Assembly (NCBI GenBank): GCA_036365145.1
Contig: JAEOAD010000029.1
Span: 25,723,001-25,787,000, forward strand
Direction: 5' to 3'
DNA: 64,000 nt
DNA from: Orientallactaga sibirica
Lineage: Eukaryota; Chordata; Mammalia; Rodentia; Dipodidae
In this document: positions 46,450-58,333 of the stretch, one piece after another
Numbering within the stretch: the stretch's first letter is position 1
Layout: every line of letters begins with the position of its first letter
Notes under the pieces: model-generated
Databases searched by the model: none
Told to the model about the DNA's origin: nothing
The model's input: only the letters and a program-made list of their open reading frames with translations
Position numbers and translations under genes: made by a program

Positions 46450-49400
46450 GTTAAGAAATTAGAGAGTTCACAAGTAAACAATTTAATGCCTCACCTTAAG
46501 GCCTTAGAAAAAGAAGAACAAGGCAAACCCAAAATCAGTAGATGGGAAGAAATAATAAAGATAAGGGCAGACATTAATGAAATAGAAACCAAACAAACAA
46601 TCCAAAAAAATCAATGAAACAAAGAGTTGGATCTTTGGAAGGATGAATAAGATTGATAAGCCCTTAGCAAATCTGACCAAAAGAAAGAGAAGAGAGAAAT
46701 GTTAATAAAATTAGAGATGAAAAAGGCACCATTACAACAGATACCAAAGACATTCGGCAAATAATGATATATTTTAATTATATATGTGCCTCTAAGTTTG
46801 AAAATCTGAAAGAAATGGATGATCTCCTTGATTCATATGACCTACCAAAATTAAATCATGATGAGATAAACCATTTAAATAAACCTATTACAAGTACGGA
46901 GATCCAAGCAGTTAGAAAAAGTCTCCCAACTAAAAAGTGTCCATGCCCAAATGGATTCACTGGCATATTTTACCAGACCTTCATGGAAGAACTAACACCA
47001 CTACTTCTCAAAATTTTCCATAAAAGAGAAAAGGAAGGAAGTCTCCCAAAATCCTTCTATGAAGCCAGTATCACCCTAACACTAAAACCAGACAAAGGCA
47101 GAAGAAAAAAGAAAATTACAGACCAGTCTCCCTCATGAACATAGATGCAAAAATTCTCAACAAAATATTGGCAAAGAGAATACAAAAATATATCAGAAAG
47201 ATAATTAACCCCAACCAAATAGGCTTTATCCCAGAGATGCAGCAATGGTTCAACGTAAGCAAATCAATAAATATACTACACTATGTAAATGGAGTGAAGG
47301 ACAAAAATCACATGATCATCTCAATAGATACAGAAAAGACATTTGACAAAATCCAGCATTCCTTCATGGTAAAAGTCCTACAAAAACTCGGAAGAGGAGG
47401 AACATATCTCAATATAATAAAGGCTATTTATGACAAACCTACAGCCAACATAATACTAAATGGGGAAAAACTTGAAGCTTTTCCACTAAATTCAGGAATA
47501 AGACACTGTTCCCACTTTTACTTAATATGGTACTGGAAGTCTTAGCTATAGCAATAAGGCAAGAGACATTCATAAAAGGGATACAAATTGGAAAGGAAGA
47601 GATCAAAATTATTTGCAGATAATATGATTCTATGCATAAAGGACCCTAAAGATTGTACCAGCAAACTGTTAGAGCTGATAAACACTTTTAGCAACATAAC
47701 AGGATACAAAATCAACACACAGAAATCAATAGCTTTCCTATATACTAAGAACAAACACGCAGAGGATGAAATCAGAGAATTTCTCCCATTCACAGTTGCC
47801 TCACAAAAAAATAAATAAATAAAGAACCTTGGAATAAACCTAACCAAGGAAAGGAAAGATCTCTACAAAGAAAACTTTAAAACACTCAAGCAAGAAATTG
47901 TAGAAGTCACTAGAAAATAGAAAGACATCCTTTGTTCTTGGATTATAAGAATGAATATTGTAAAAATGTCAGTCTTACCAAAAGCAATCTACACATTTAA
48001 TGAAATCCCTATTAAAATTCCAATGGCATGCTTTACAGAAATAGAAAAGAAACAATACTAAAATTCATTTGGAAGCACAAAAAACCTGCAATTGCCAAAA
48101 CAATTTTGAGCAACAAAAATAAGTCTGGTGGTATCGCCATACCTGATTATAAGCTACATTACAAAGCCATCATAACAAAAACAGCATGGTACTAGTGCAA
48201 AGAAAGACACATACATCAGTGTGACAGAATAGATGACACAGATGTTATTTCAGGAAGTTAGAACCACCTGATTGTTGACAAAAATGTCAAAAATATTCAT
48301 TGGAGAAAAACAGCCTCTTCAACAAGTGGTGCTGGGAAAACCAGATATCTATCTATATGTAGAAAGATGAAAATAGATCCTTGTCTTTCTCCATGCACAA
48401 GAATCAAGTCCAAATGGATCAGGCACCTTAACATCAGACCTAAACTCTAAAACTGCTAGAAGAAAAGGTAGGGGAAACGCTTCAACATATTGGCATTGGC
48501 AATGATTTTCTGAATATAACCCCAATTGCTCAGGAAATAAAAGCAGTAATCAGCCACTGGGATCTCATGAAATTACAAAGCTTTTGTACAGGAAAGGACG
48601 CTGTGAACAGAGCAAAGAGACAATCTACAGAATGGGAGAAAATCTTTGCCAGCTATACATCTGACAGAGGATTAATACTGAGAATGTACAAAGAACTCAG
48701 AACACTGAACAATAAGAAATCAAACAACCCAATTAAAAAATGGACTATGGAACTAAATTGAGAGTTCTCATCGGAAGAAATACAGATGGCATATAAATAT
48801 CTAAAAAAGTGTTCTATATTATTAGCCATCAGGGAAATGGAAATTAAAACTACTTTGAGATTCCATCCCACTCCTGTCAGAATGGCTACCATCAAATAAC
48901 CAAATGGTTGGAGAGACGGCTTAGTGGTTAAGGTGCTTGCCTGCCACTCCTAAGAATGCCGGTTCAAACCTCCAGATCCCACGTTTAGCCAGATGCAAAA
49001 AGTGACGAAATGGTGCAATGCTGCACTTGTCCACAAGGGGGCGCATATGTCTGGAGTTCTTTCACAGCAGCTGAGAGGCCCTGGTGTGCCTCTTCCTCTT
49101 TCTTTCTCTCTCTGTCTCTCTCTCAAAGAAAATGACAAACATTGACAAGGATAATGAAAAAGTGGAACCCTTCTACACTGTTGGTGGGAATGTACTCTGG
49201 TGCAGCCATTGTGGAAAACAGTGTGGAGGCTCTTGAGACATCTAAAAATAGGCTTACCATATGACCCAGCTATAGCACTCCTAAGCATATATCCTAATGA
49301 TTCTTCTCAATATTTAGAGATACTTGTACAACTATGTTTATTGCTGCTCTATTCACAATAGCTAGGAAATGGAACCAGCCTAGATGAACCTCCATAAATG

Positions 49401-49560
49401 AATGGATAATAAAGATGTAGTACATTTACACAAGGAGTTCTATTCAGCATTAAAAAAAATGAAATTATGAAATTTTCAGGGAAATGGATGGATCTGGAAA
49501 GGATTATACTAAGTGAGGTAACCCAGGCCCAGAAAGCCAACTATCGCATGTTCTCTCACA
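46450..49560 (+). pseudogene. L1 ORF2 remnant: reverse transcriptase to C-terminus
   Basis: ORF2p primes and copies L1 RNA at the nicked target. Here the frames 46764-47138, 47135-47545, 47588-47818 and 48567-48761 line up in order with it: ITSTEIQAVRKSLPTKKCPC and [74 protein letters not shown], then KLFADNMIL and the late ASYTSDRGLILRMYKELR block. The catalytic FADD box reads FADN (last codon 47621-47623). The endonuclease domain is absent. At least three frame changes and an inserted SINE at 48905 disrupt it. Confidence 0.92.
48905..49130 (+). mobile_element. DIP-like SINE, type B, inside L1 ORF2
   Basis: Head ggttggagagacggcttagt, 'cccacgtttagccagatgca', 'cttgtccacaagggggcgca', 'ttctttcacagcagctgaga' and a CT run to ctcaaagaaaatg. 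It splits the ORF2 stretch atggctaccatcaaat ... gacaaacattgacaagg. The target duplication is not clear. Confidence 0.88.
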
Positions 49561-49669
49561 CATGTGGATCATAGCTACAGATGTTTAGATTTCTGTGTGT
49601 AGCAGAGACCAGGAAGCTGGAAAAAGTCTATAAGGGAGGGAGGAAAAGGAAGGACTTTAGGGGATGGTA

Positions 49670-49673
<4 letters not shown>

Positions 49674-49718
<45 letters not shown>
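49674..49718. repeat. (TG)n microsatellite in the L1 3' UTR
   Basis: An uninterrupted run of TG for about 45 bp just after 'ggatggtagtga'. Confidence 0.95.
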
Positions 49719-49720
<2 letters not shown>

Positions 49721-50917
49721 AAAACAGAAAATAGGGAGTGGAATGGCTTAAGTGAGGCCAAGGGAATATATTGAGTAGGAGAAGGGTAGGGGAGGCTCAA
49801 TCAAAAGTCAAGATATTCTAAATAAAACATATGAAAGCCTACTCCTTTGGACAATGGCACATTCAGAAACCATAGATTACTACTAGAAAATTTTCAGTGC
49901 CAGGGATGGGATAGTTACCAGTGAGTTGTTGGCCAGGGAGGTCCCTGCTGCCTCCAAAACATTACAGGCTTTTGCCAAGGCCTTTGGTTTCTGAGGAGTA
50001 ACAGATGGTAAGACCCTACTGCTGAAGACTTCACATGCCTGGGTGGAAGGTCACTGAGAAATCAAACTGTTTCTGAGCTGAAAACCTTCCCCTTTTGACC
50101 AGCCCACCTAAAGCTCGAAAAAGCTGCACTGCATGCAGTCCTATGGGAGACAGAAATCATCAGTGGTGAAAACAGTGGACACTGGAAGCTGCAAGTTTGG
50201 CCAGATAGGCCAAAAGACTGAAAGGGTGCAATAGTGACATGTCTGCTCTGGGGGAAACCAACTGCTCTCTAATTGGACTGGAGGCCCACTCTATGGGAGG
50301 GAATACATGCCTATTACTAAAAATCTAATCAAAAGCCTATGGCAGGAGAGGTCATGAGCCTTAGGGGTATAAAGCCTGCTCTTGTCTGGCTGGCTAAATG
50401 CATATATTATTACCAACAAACTACCCTGAAAGCACTACACTTAATATTCATATTCATATATTAATGCTACTCTCACTTTTGGTTAGAGAAGCTTCTCTTT
50501 TCAGACAGTGGTGACCACTAGGATGACCCAAAAGGCAACGTAGTGCTAAGAAGAAGTGACAAAAGAGTGCTTACCACTTAATATTTCTATCACACCCTCC
50601 AAAACTCAGGATCCATTGTGGAAGAGGTGGTGGAAAGAATGTAAGAGACAAACGAAGGGTACACTCCCTAAAATGTAACTGCCCAGACACAAATTGGCCT
50701 CAGTATCTATGACTTCTCAGTGCCTAGCAATACCTTCAGAAGACCCTCATAATAGAGAAAAAGATGATGACATCAAAATAAAAGAGAGATTAATGGAGAG
50801 AGGGAGGGTATATGATGGAGAGTGGAGTTGTGAGGGGGAAAATATGGGAGGGGAAGGAAATATGATTTATTGTCTATAAGTATAGAAATTGTCAATAAAA
50901 AAATTAAACAGAAAAAA

Positions 50918-51138
50918 GTGAGAGAGAGAGGAAGAGAGAGCAAGAGAGAATTGGCATGTACCAGGGCCTCCAACCACTGCAATCAAACCCCAGACATGTG
51001 AGCCCCCTTGTGTACATGTGTGAGCTTGCATACTTATATCACTTTGTGCAGCTGGCTTATGTGGGATCTGGAGAGTCAAACATGGGTCCTTAGGCTTCAC
51101 AGGCAAGTACCTTAACCACTAAGCCTTATCTCTAGTCC
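50918..51138 (-). mobile_element. DIP-like SINE, type A, minus strand (tail separated by L1)
   Basis: GAGA repeats, 'ccagggcctccaaccactgc', cacttt gtgcagctggctta, 'cttcacaggcaagtacctta' and the head ending at 'tctctagtcc' (51138). Its poly-A tail and left target copy lie at 45558-45581, on the other side of the L1. It carries a small internal insertion (tgtgtacatgtgtgagcttg). Confidence 0.88.
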
Positions 51139-51188
51139 AATTATCACTTTTAAATGTAATTTTAGATGTCAAAATCATGCCATTATTT

Positions 51189-51398
51189 TTAAAATTTTTA
51201 TTTATTTATTTATTTAACAGAGAGGGAGGGGGTGTAGGGAGAGAATGGACACACCAGAGCTTCCAGCCACTGCAAACAAACTCCAGATACACGTGCCCCC
51301 TTGTGCATCTGGCTTACGTGGGTCCTAGGGAACCAAACCTGGGATCTTTTGGCTTTGCAGGCAAATGCCTTAACCGCTAAGCCATCCCTCCAGCCCCT
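51189..51398 (-). mobile_element. DIP-like SINE, type A, minus strand
   Basis: A tail (atttatttatttattt), then 'accagagcttccagccactg', 'actccagatacacgtgcccc', 'gcatctggcttacgtgggtc' and 'ctaagccatccctccagccc'. The flanks atgccattattt at 51177-51188 and 51399-51410 are a perfect 12-bp target duplication. Confidence 0.92.
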
Positions 51399-51679
51399 AT
51401 GCCATTATTTCTAAGGATGACTTTGGCTACTCGTCTTTCCATTGTAGAAAAGAATAGTGTTTTCTCCTCTATCAATCAAGGTATTGAACAAAAGAGTCTA
51501 CTTGGGTCTTTGAGTATTATCAATATCCTTCACTGGCCAGATTTCACTCTTTTCTGTTTTTTTGTTTTTTTGTTTTTATTTTTTCACTTTTTTTTTAGGC
51601 AGAACTTTCTTGTTGTTAACATTTTATTGTGGATTTATCAAAGAATAAAGAATGCAATACTGTTAAGAACATTTGATTT

Positions 51680-51895
51680 GCAATTGAACAACTTGAATTA
51701 AAATTCCAGCTTTATTACCTGCCATCTGTGTTAACTAGTTAGCTTCTTTAGCCTGTCCAGACTTTAGTTTATATGCATCTATGAGTAAGGTTAATTACAG
51801 GATCTTCTGCTTATGGTGGGTGCAAGGCTTAAATGAAGGTCTCTGTGTAAAGTGCTTAGCCTTGTTCAGAACAAGGGCCTAATAAATACTCACTG
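51680..51895 (+). mobile_element. MIR element
   Basis: The order 'aacttgaattaaaattccag', ctttattacctgccatctgt, agcttctttagcctgtcca, 'gcaaggcttaaatgaagg', 'gtgtaaagtgcttagcctt' and ggcctaataaatactca follows MIR from core to 3' end. Diverged, as expected for this age. Confidence 0.7.
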
Positions 51896-52586
51896 TGACA
51901 GCAGCTACTACTGCAGCTCTTCTCTTAGCTAGTATTGTAGATCTGTTAGGAATACTACAGCCATCTTAGCCAGTACTGCAGCTCTGCCAGCCACAATGGC
52001 TTTTTCTGTATCCACAGCAGCTGTTGTTAAATTATGTCAAAGTCCATTCCTCCTGTTTCAGGATAATTGTCACCTTTTATCTCATTAATGAAGAAGTAGA
52101 TTCAAATGAGTCATGAAACTCATATTAGATCACACAAGACAACAGTAAATGATATCTCTGAGATCAGTACCTACTTCATCATAATCTAAAGCCATTACTT
52201 TTTTTTTTTTTTTCATATTGTCTGATGTTCTCTGGATCCCGTCCTCTATTCTTGGTTCTTTCCCTCATCCTTTTTTTTTTCCACTATGTAAGTTAGGCTG
52301 GCTTCAAACTTGTGATTCTCCTGCCTCAACATCCTAAATGCTGGGATTACAAGTGGAAGCCACAATACCAGCTCATCTTTAACTTCTTACAGGAGCAACA
52401 AAGAAGTAAACTTGCTTTTACCTGTCTGTTCTCAATTTCCCCTAATTCCTTGCTGTTAATCTTTGTTTCACATATTTTTTCTAATGCCTTTGTCCCACTT
52501 ACAGCAGATTGCTATGATTCTTCCCAATAATGATAGAGGAAGGGAAAATCTACATGCAGACCTCCCTAATGGTCTAATCTCTGATA
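51896..52586. other. Mostly unassigned, with a B1/B4-like fragment
   Basis: A T-run lies near 52199-52213. At 52268-52374, tttttttccactatgtaag, 'ttaggctggcttcaaact', tgattctcctgcctcaaca and 'aaatgctgggattacaag' are an antisense B1/B4-type SINE. Nothing else recognised. Confidence 0.6.
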
Positions 52587-52599
52587 TGGACTTTTATTT

Positions 52600-52853
52600 A
52601 TTTATTTTTTTTTTTGAGAGAGAGACACAGAGAGAGACAGAGAGTGAGGGAGAGGAAGACAGATAGAAATGGGCGCACCAGCACCCTCTCAGATGTTGCG
52701 AACGAAATCCAGATGTGTGCCCCTTATGGTCAAGTGAGGCATTGTGCCCTTGCATCACTTTGCATCTGGCTAAACATGGGACCTGGAGATTGGAACCAGC
52801 ATTCTTAGGCTTAGGAGGCAAGCGCCTTAACCGCTAAGCCATCTCTCTAGCCC
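52600..52853 (-). mobile_element. DIP-like SINE, type B, minus strand
   Basis: A tail (tttatttttttttttgag), 'gggcgcaccagcaccctctc', 'ttatggtcaagtgaggcatt', 'ctggctaaacatgggacctg' and 'gctaagccatctctctagcc'. A perfect 13-bp target duplication tggacttttattt lies at 52587-52599 and 52854-52866. Confidence 0.93.
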
Positions 52854-52866
52854 TGGACTTTTATTT

Positions 52867-54884
52867 TGATTGCTTCTTTTCCCCATGAAGCTCACCAGCT
52901 TTTGCACGCATGGAGCTACCAAGAGCACCATTGGCAATGTGTACTCCTTTTATTCATTTGAAGTGAACTATATGCACCATGTGCTATAAACCACTTCCTT
53001 TTTCATCCCTATCAGATGGGGACATGGTGTTTCTTTAATGAAGACAATGGAAATGATGAAAGTTATATTGCACAGATAGTAGAAGAGTCCTAAGTTTGGG
53101 GCTTTTTGGTCAACTGGGTACAGCAATCGCCCATTCACTCAGGCAACTAACATATATTGGCCATTTAAGCCAAGGCACAGACACCTATAAGATAAACAGC
53201 TGATAAGGCACATCTTTACCTATGTCACCCCATATAGTGTCCTCAAAGAATGGGATATATATCATGAGGATGTTGATTAGGTAAGACAGAAGAAAATTTG
53301 ATGAGATCACAGATAGACTTGGAGAGACAGTGGAAGCAATAATGACAGTGAAGATAAAGACTCTAAAAATAAACTAGGATGATATCTGAGGCACAGAGCA
53401 GCTTGCCAGCTCTAGATGATCTTGCTGCTCTAAAATCCCACTTGCTATAGTGTTATTATAACATAACTTTGTAAAATCAATAGTTTTACAAGGTATTTGC
53501 CTATAGTGGATATACAAATAATTGCCTTTGGTATTTTGAGCTTCTGAGATGAAATATATGGTTGAACTACAAATGAATATAATCAATTTATTCACAGATG
53601 TAAAAATCAAATGCTACCACTGTGAATAGTACACAGCCAATATTCCCTGAGCCTTGGAAGGCAGGTTTGAAGTCTCTTTTCATGTTGGTCTCTCTGAGGC
53701 TTCTTATTTTCTACTGTGATGAATCATGAATCTCCTCCATGTTTACCGCCATCTCTCTGGAGACAGTTCTCTTGACTAGCATTGAGAGCAGCACTCCTAT
53801 TTAGTCCACGGCTGCCTCTGTAATGTTCCCTGGCTCTAGTGGGTGTGGTAGAGATGATTCATCCCATGATAAGCATGTAGCATTCGCTTCTTGTCATTTT
53901 GATGGGGACTCCCCAGTATTTGCCATTTGTAAAAAGCAAGATCTCTTATCATAAGTGACAGCAGCAATGAAAACAATAGGACAGAGTATTAAACATATTC
54001 ATTTAGAAGCCTTTTATGGGCATAACCTCCCCACTTAGAAAAAAAAAAAACAGCAGCAGCTTTCTACTAGGGTCTATGACCTTCCAAGCCATAGGCTTCT
54101 GATTGTGGTCTCAGTACCACACATGTATTTAATAGCTGTGCACTAATTTATAAGGTGTGATTTTTTTTAATAATCACAATTTTTGTAAAAAAAAAAAAGC
54201 AGACAAAGATCTGGTGTAAGAATTTAGTCATAAACTCCGTCTAGATAGCTGAATTCCCTTAAGAAAAAGTTGGTCCTATTCCTCCAAAATAATCCATAGG
54301 AGAGGAATAGCTGAAAAGAGGAAATATGAAGTACTAATAAGCCAAAGCCAATGGAACATGACCCATACCAGGAATCTAGCAGGGGTCAGTTAGAAGGCAC
54401 CACAGATACTTGACCTGAAGGTCAAAGGTCACTTCAAGGAGGTAGCTAAATTTCTAAGAGCCCAAGAACAGACAGACAAACATTTTCTAAACTAGCATTC
54501 TACAAAGAACTATTTCATAGGACTCAATCTAAGAGTTGAAAATTTACAAATCTTCTAAATCAAATAAATCTGAGATTCCTGAGTTAAATATAATTATACA
54601 AGCTTTTTTTCTCTAAACAAAGGACCCCAGAAGCTTTAATATGCTAATAAGTATGTATTTCAAAGAAGAGAAGGAAGAAGAAGAGCACAAGTATACCTAA
54701 ACAAAATGATGAAATGACATTTATGAGCATCTCCCAGCCCTTGTTCTTTTGTAGACTAATGTTTGAGAAGTATTGATTTATATTGTAGCTGATATTTGAA
54801 CTCAAAAATGGATGGGCAAGTAAAAGCAAGGGCAAGAAACGCTAGCACATGTGGTTCATAAACTTAAGTAAATACCAGCAGTAA
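52867..54884. other. No recognised gene or element
   Basis: About 2 kb without a recognisable repeat or coding motif. It has A-runs near 54038 and 54189. The minus frames at 53374 and 54644 have no domain. This is one of the best candidates for unique host DNA. Confidence 0.5.
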
Positions 54885-54896
54885 AACTATATAGAA

Positions 54897-55058
54897 GCCG
54901 GGCATGGTGGCGCACGCCTTTAATCCCAGCACTCTGGAGGCAGAGGTAGGAGGATTGCCAAGAGTTCGAGGCCACCCTGAGACTACAGAGTGAATTCCAG
55001 GTCAGCCTGGACCAGAGTGAAACCCTTCCTTGCAAAACCAAAAAAAAAAAAATAAAAT
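54897..55058 (+). mobile_element. B1 SINE
   Basis: A full-length match in order: gccgggcatggtggcgcacg, 'cctttaatcccagcactctg', gaggattgccaagagttcga, 'gaattccaggtcagcctgga' and gagtgaaaccc, then an A-run tail. The flanks aactatatagaa (54885-54896) and aattatatagag (55059-55070) are a target duplication with two mismatches. Among the best preserved B1 copies in the window. Confidence 0.93.
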
Positions 55059-55070
55059 AATTATATAGAG

Positions 55071-56254
55071 TAGTCCACTGATTAGTACTTCAGAGGCTGC
55101 ACAGAAAGGGAGTCAAAAAGAACCAGAGCCCCTAGGCATAGAACCTCAACTATAATCAGGGTTGGAATCAAGTGAGATTTATGATGAAATTCCCCATCTA
55201 TGAAGGAAAGCTTTATCTGGGCATGGATTGCAAGAAAAGTAAAACACTATGCAGTAGACCATGGTGTCAGGAGTAAAGGATGCAAGAGAATTCCAACTTA
55301 TAATGTCCTACCCAGCCTAATCTCTGACCCAGAAAAGAGCAACTCTATGAACACTTACTTACAATGCCAACTACATGATGGAAGACAAGAAAATGGGGAG
55401 AGATATGAGCACATGGGTTATATCTACAGTAGAAAAAGCTGTGGAAATCTGAAAAGCATGCCAGAAAAAAAAAAATAGGAAAGAGCTGATAACTAAACTT
55501 GCTGATGTGGCCTGGGTTAACTTGGGTATTACCTTTAACAGCCCACATTATGAAGTAGAAAACCCTTGTAATATTTTCTGACCACGTATTTACTTAAAAG
55601 GCATTTGAAGTTACCATGATTGCAGAAAGATTTCCATTTTCTCAGTTAAAGGTAAGGCATAGTGTCACTTAATTATGTGCCACCACCTAGTTGGAGAAAA
55701 TAAGATTAAAGACATATTTATTCATGTACTGGTCCAGAGAATAGGCTGGGAAAGACTATAGATTTAAGGTTGGGTCACTTTCTTTACCCTTGGCATGATG
55801 GCATTTCAAGTACTTTTTAAAGCACATCCTGAATTCTGAGCCTTCAAGGTGCTCAGATACTGTCCTTTTCTTCGAGAGATTCAGTTTAATCAATTAAAAG
55901 GAACATGGTTTTGAAAATACAGAGCTGTGAAGCTGGGAACAAGAAGCAGCAGACCTGTAGCTTAACAACTATCACATAGCTCTGCAGCTTATTCCTAGCT
56001 GCTTGTAGCCAGTACACTAAGCCGACTCACAGCTTTGGCATTTGCCTGTGTTGGATCTTATTCAATTAGAGTGCTTTCTAGAATTCACAACTGCAGTGAT
56101 TAACCAAGACATTAATTAATCAACTAATACTTAGAAATCATTATCTATATACTAGATGATAAGCTAAGTACTTTAAGTAGCTGTTCATCCCCCTTTCAAA
56201 AGCACGTTGCAACTATTGGCTTGTCATTACTTTCACTTAAAATATCAAGGGAGA
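55071..56254. other. No recognised gene or element
   Basis: The longest frame (55200-55478, 92 codons) has no recognisable domain. I see no matching repeat elsewhere in the window, so I leave it as probable unique non-coding DNA. Confidence 0.5.
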
Positions 56255-56520
56255 GGGGCTGGGAAGATGTCTCAGTGGTTCAAGACACCTGCTGTCCATG
56301 CCTGATGACCAGATTCAGATCCCCAGAACATACACACATACAGCTGGATGCAAGCAGTGCACACATCTGTAATCCCAGGGCACCTAGGCCATGGAGGCAG
56401 TCAGAAAAATTCTGAAGCTTGAGGCAGGTCATATAGTCTTGCGTTTACAGTGGCAAAACAACTGAGAAACCCTGTCGCACACACATATATTGTGGCACAT
56501 GAGTTCCCAAGCAAACACAC
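56255..56520 (+). mobile_element. Older B2/B3-like SINE
   Basis: The tRNA-like head ggggctgggaagatgtctca gtggttcaag, a B-box-like agattcagatcccc, 'agaacatacacacatacagc', 'tgtaatcccagggcacctag' and a late ctgagaaaccctgtc give a B2-superfamily 5' part with a B3-like body. It differs from the DIP-like copies and is probably older. Confidence 0.65.
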
Positions 56521-57624
56521 AAACACCATACGTACAAAATTATATGGAAGAAAATATAAGTGAGATGAATAATTTGTCCAAAATCATACAGCTAGAAAAG
56601 CCAGAATCTGAACCAAGTTTAGGAATCCAAATCCCAAACTCATCACCATGAAGTCATCAATTATACCAGTGGGTCTCAATTATCCAGCTAATTATTTCAT
56701 ACTCAATTTGAATAGCTAACATTATTATTAGACAAAATAGAGTTCTCTTGTTTACCAAAACTTCTACTTTTCACATATTCAAAAACAATACTGGGCTCCA
56801 TTCCTAAGTAGGCATAAACTACAATAAGTATACTGATCATTATACTAGGATGACATTATTACATGCAACAACATTCCATTAAATTGCCAACTAAATCAGG
56901 CCTCTTTGCCATGTTCCCCACTTTTGTTTTGGTTTGTTCACTGCCTCTTCTTTAGGCCTCTTGATCCTGTGAGTTATCCTAAGGCTTGGACAAGTCCAAC
57001 CCCAGGGTCCCTCCTTGCCCTCGTTTTCATTCTTTCTGTTTGCTAAGGCTTCTGTTCATATCCTCTAAGAATCTGAGCTGTTGCCCAGCAAAGCCCCAGA
57101 CAGAGGAAAAGTTTTTCAACCAAATACACTTAAAAATTAAGAAGATGCACTTTGGTATGCCTTCTCTCCCTTAGTTCTGTAGAGAACAAAATATCTCATG
57201 TTTCTGCAACTGAGATATTTGTAGTAGTGATGTATTTCATATGATTTTCTGAAAACAAATTTTGTTTTACATCTCACCCTCTAGTGGACAATGCTCTGGG
57301 TATGTGGGGTGGTAGCATTCACTGCTTCATGAAACCATAATCAAGAGACATAACAATCCCAGTGTATGTCTCAAGGTAAGGAATTTACTAAGAGAAGAAA
57401 AGAATCTCAGCTGAAGAATTGGGAGCAGGTGAGCATTTGCTTAGATTAACCATAAGTGGGCATATGGACAGCCTCTGGAGAATAATGAAAATATAGCCTG
57501 GATACTCAATAGAGCAGGTGACTCAACCCAGCAAAATGTTCACTTATGTATTTCAACATCTTTGGTACTAACAACACATGTGAATCTATGCACAGTGCAA
57601 CTTTCCTTTCAGTAAAACACTGCT
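56521..57624. other. No recognised gene or element
   Basis: Mixed-composition DNA with no domain-bearing frame and no recognised repeat. Confidence 0.5.
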
Positions 57625-57728
57625 ACTGATTTTATTTATTTATCTATTCATTTATTTACTGTGGTGCTGGAGACTGAATGCAGGGCACTGTACATGCCAT
57701 GCAACAATGCTACAACTGAGCTACTCTA
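57625..57728 (-). mobile_element. ID-like SINE, minus strand
   Basis: A tail (tttatttatctattcattta), then 'ggtgctggagactgaatgca', 'gggcactgtacatgccatgc' and caactgagctactc are the reverse complement of the ID tRNA-Ala-like core. Diverged. Confidence 0.7.
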
Positions 57729-57833
57729 AATCCTCTTTAAAGTTTAATACAAATGTGATGTCTTCAACAGCCTCATTCAATGTTATAGTACAATGAGTAG
57801 ACAAATGAAATATTGGTTGTGAGTGAGACAAAA

Positions 57834-57945
57834 TCACTTTTGTTTGGAAACAGGGTCTCACAATGTAGCCAAACTGATCTTGAACTTCCAACCCTCCTCC
57901 CTTAGTCTCCCAAGTACCTGGAATTACAGTTCTGTACCTGGTCCA
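57834..57945 (-). mobile_element. B1-like SINE, minus strand
   Basis: 'aaacagggtctcacaatgta', gccaaactgatcttgaactt, 'agtctcccaagtacctggaa' and ttacagttctgtacctggtc are the reverse complement of an old B1. Confidence 0.75.
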
Positions 57946-58165
57946 ACTCACAGCAAATCTTTAACAGCTATTTTCATAATTCCTGTGAAGTCAGTAATTT
58001 CATCTTTAAGGAACTTAATGATAAGAGAAATTAACAAGACTAAGTATGAGAAAGTGAAACTCACAGTCCCTTATGAAATATGACTTACTTGCACCTTTGA
58101 AAGAAGTTGAACATTACTGGTTGAGAATTCTCAGAATTCTGCCAAAAGATTGAGTAGAGTATTGT

Positions 58166-58333
58166 AGGGTGTGGTGGCACACGCCTTTAATCCCAGTACT
58201 CAGGAGGCAGAGGTAGGAGGATCGCTGTGAGTTCAAGGCCACCCTGAGACTACATAGTTAATTCCAGGTCAGCCTGAGCTAGAGTGAAACCCTGCCTCGA
58301 AAAACCAAAAAAAAAAATAAAAATAAAAATAAA
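58166..58333 (+). mobile_element. B1 SINE
   Basis: 'gggtgtggtggcacacgcct', 'ttaatcccagtactcagga', 'gatcgctgtgagttcaaggc' and 'gagtgaaaccctgcctcg', then an A-rich tail with AAAATAAAAAT. Well preserved. Confidence 0.93.

Larger units (their letters stand above)
45582..50917 (+). mobile_element. L1 with intact ends but internal deletion, 3' UTR type Y
   Basis: The 5' UTR begins near 45590 (gggagaacttctgggtaaga tggtggcatagg), and the plus-strand 3' UTR ends in gtcaataaaaaaattaaac at about 50909. Between the 5' UTR and about 46450 there is no ORF1, and ORF2 resumes with KALEKEEQGKP-like residues, so ORF1 and the endonuclease part of ORF2 are missing. ORF2 is broken into several frames and carries a SINE. 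The long minus frame 45579-46073 and the plus frame 45790-46137 lie in the 5' UTR and have no domain. Confidence 0.85.
45558..51151. mobile_element. Composite: SINE insertion with an L1 inserted in its tail
   Basis: The same 13 bases, aattatcactttt, lie at 45558-45570 and 51139-51151. Inside them, from left to right, are a T-run (the SINE's poly-A tail on the minus strand), a complete-ended L1 on the plus strand (45582-50917) and the rest of the SINE (50918-51138, minus strand, 5' end at 51138). The 13-bp duplication therefore belongs to the SINE, and the L1 entered its A/T tail later. Confidence 0.85.

Noticed and set aside
55200..55478. 92-codon plus-strand frame in otherwise repeat-free DNA
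   Set aside because: No domain, no consensus start context or poly-A signal that stands out, and length compatible with chance.
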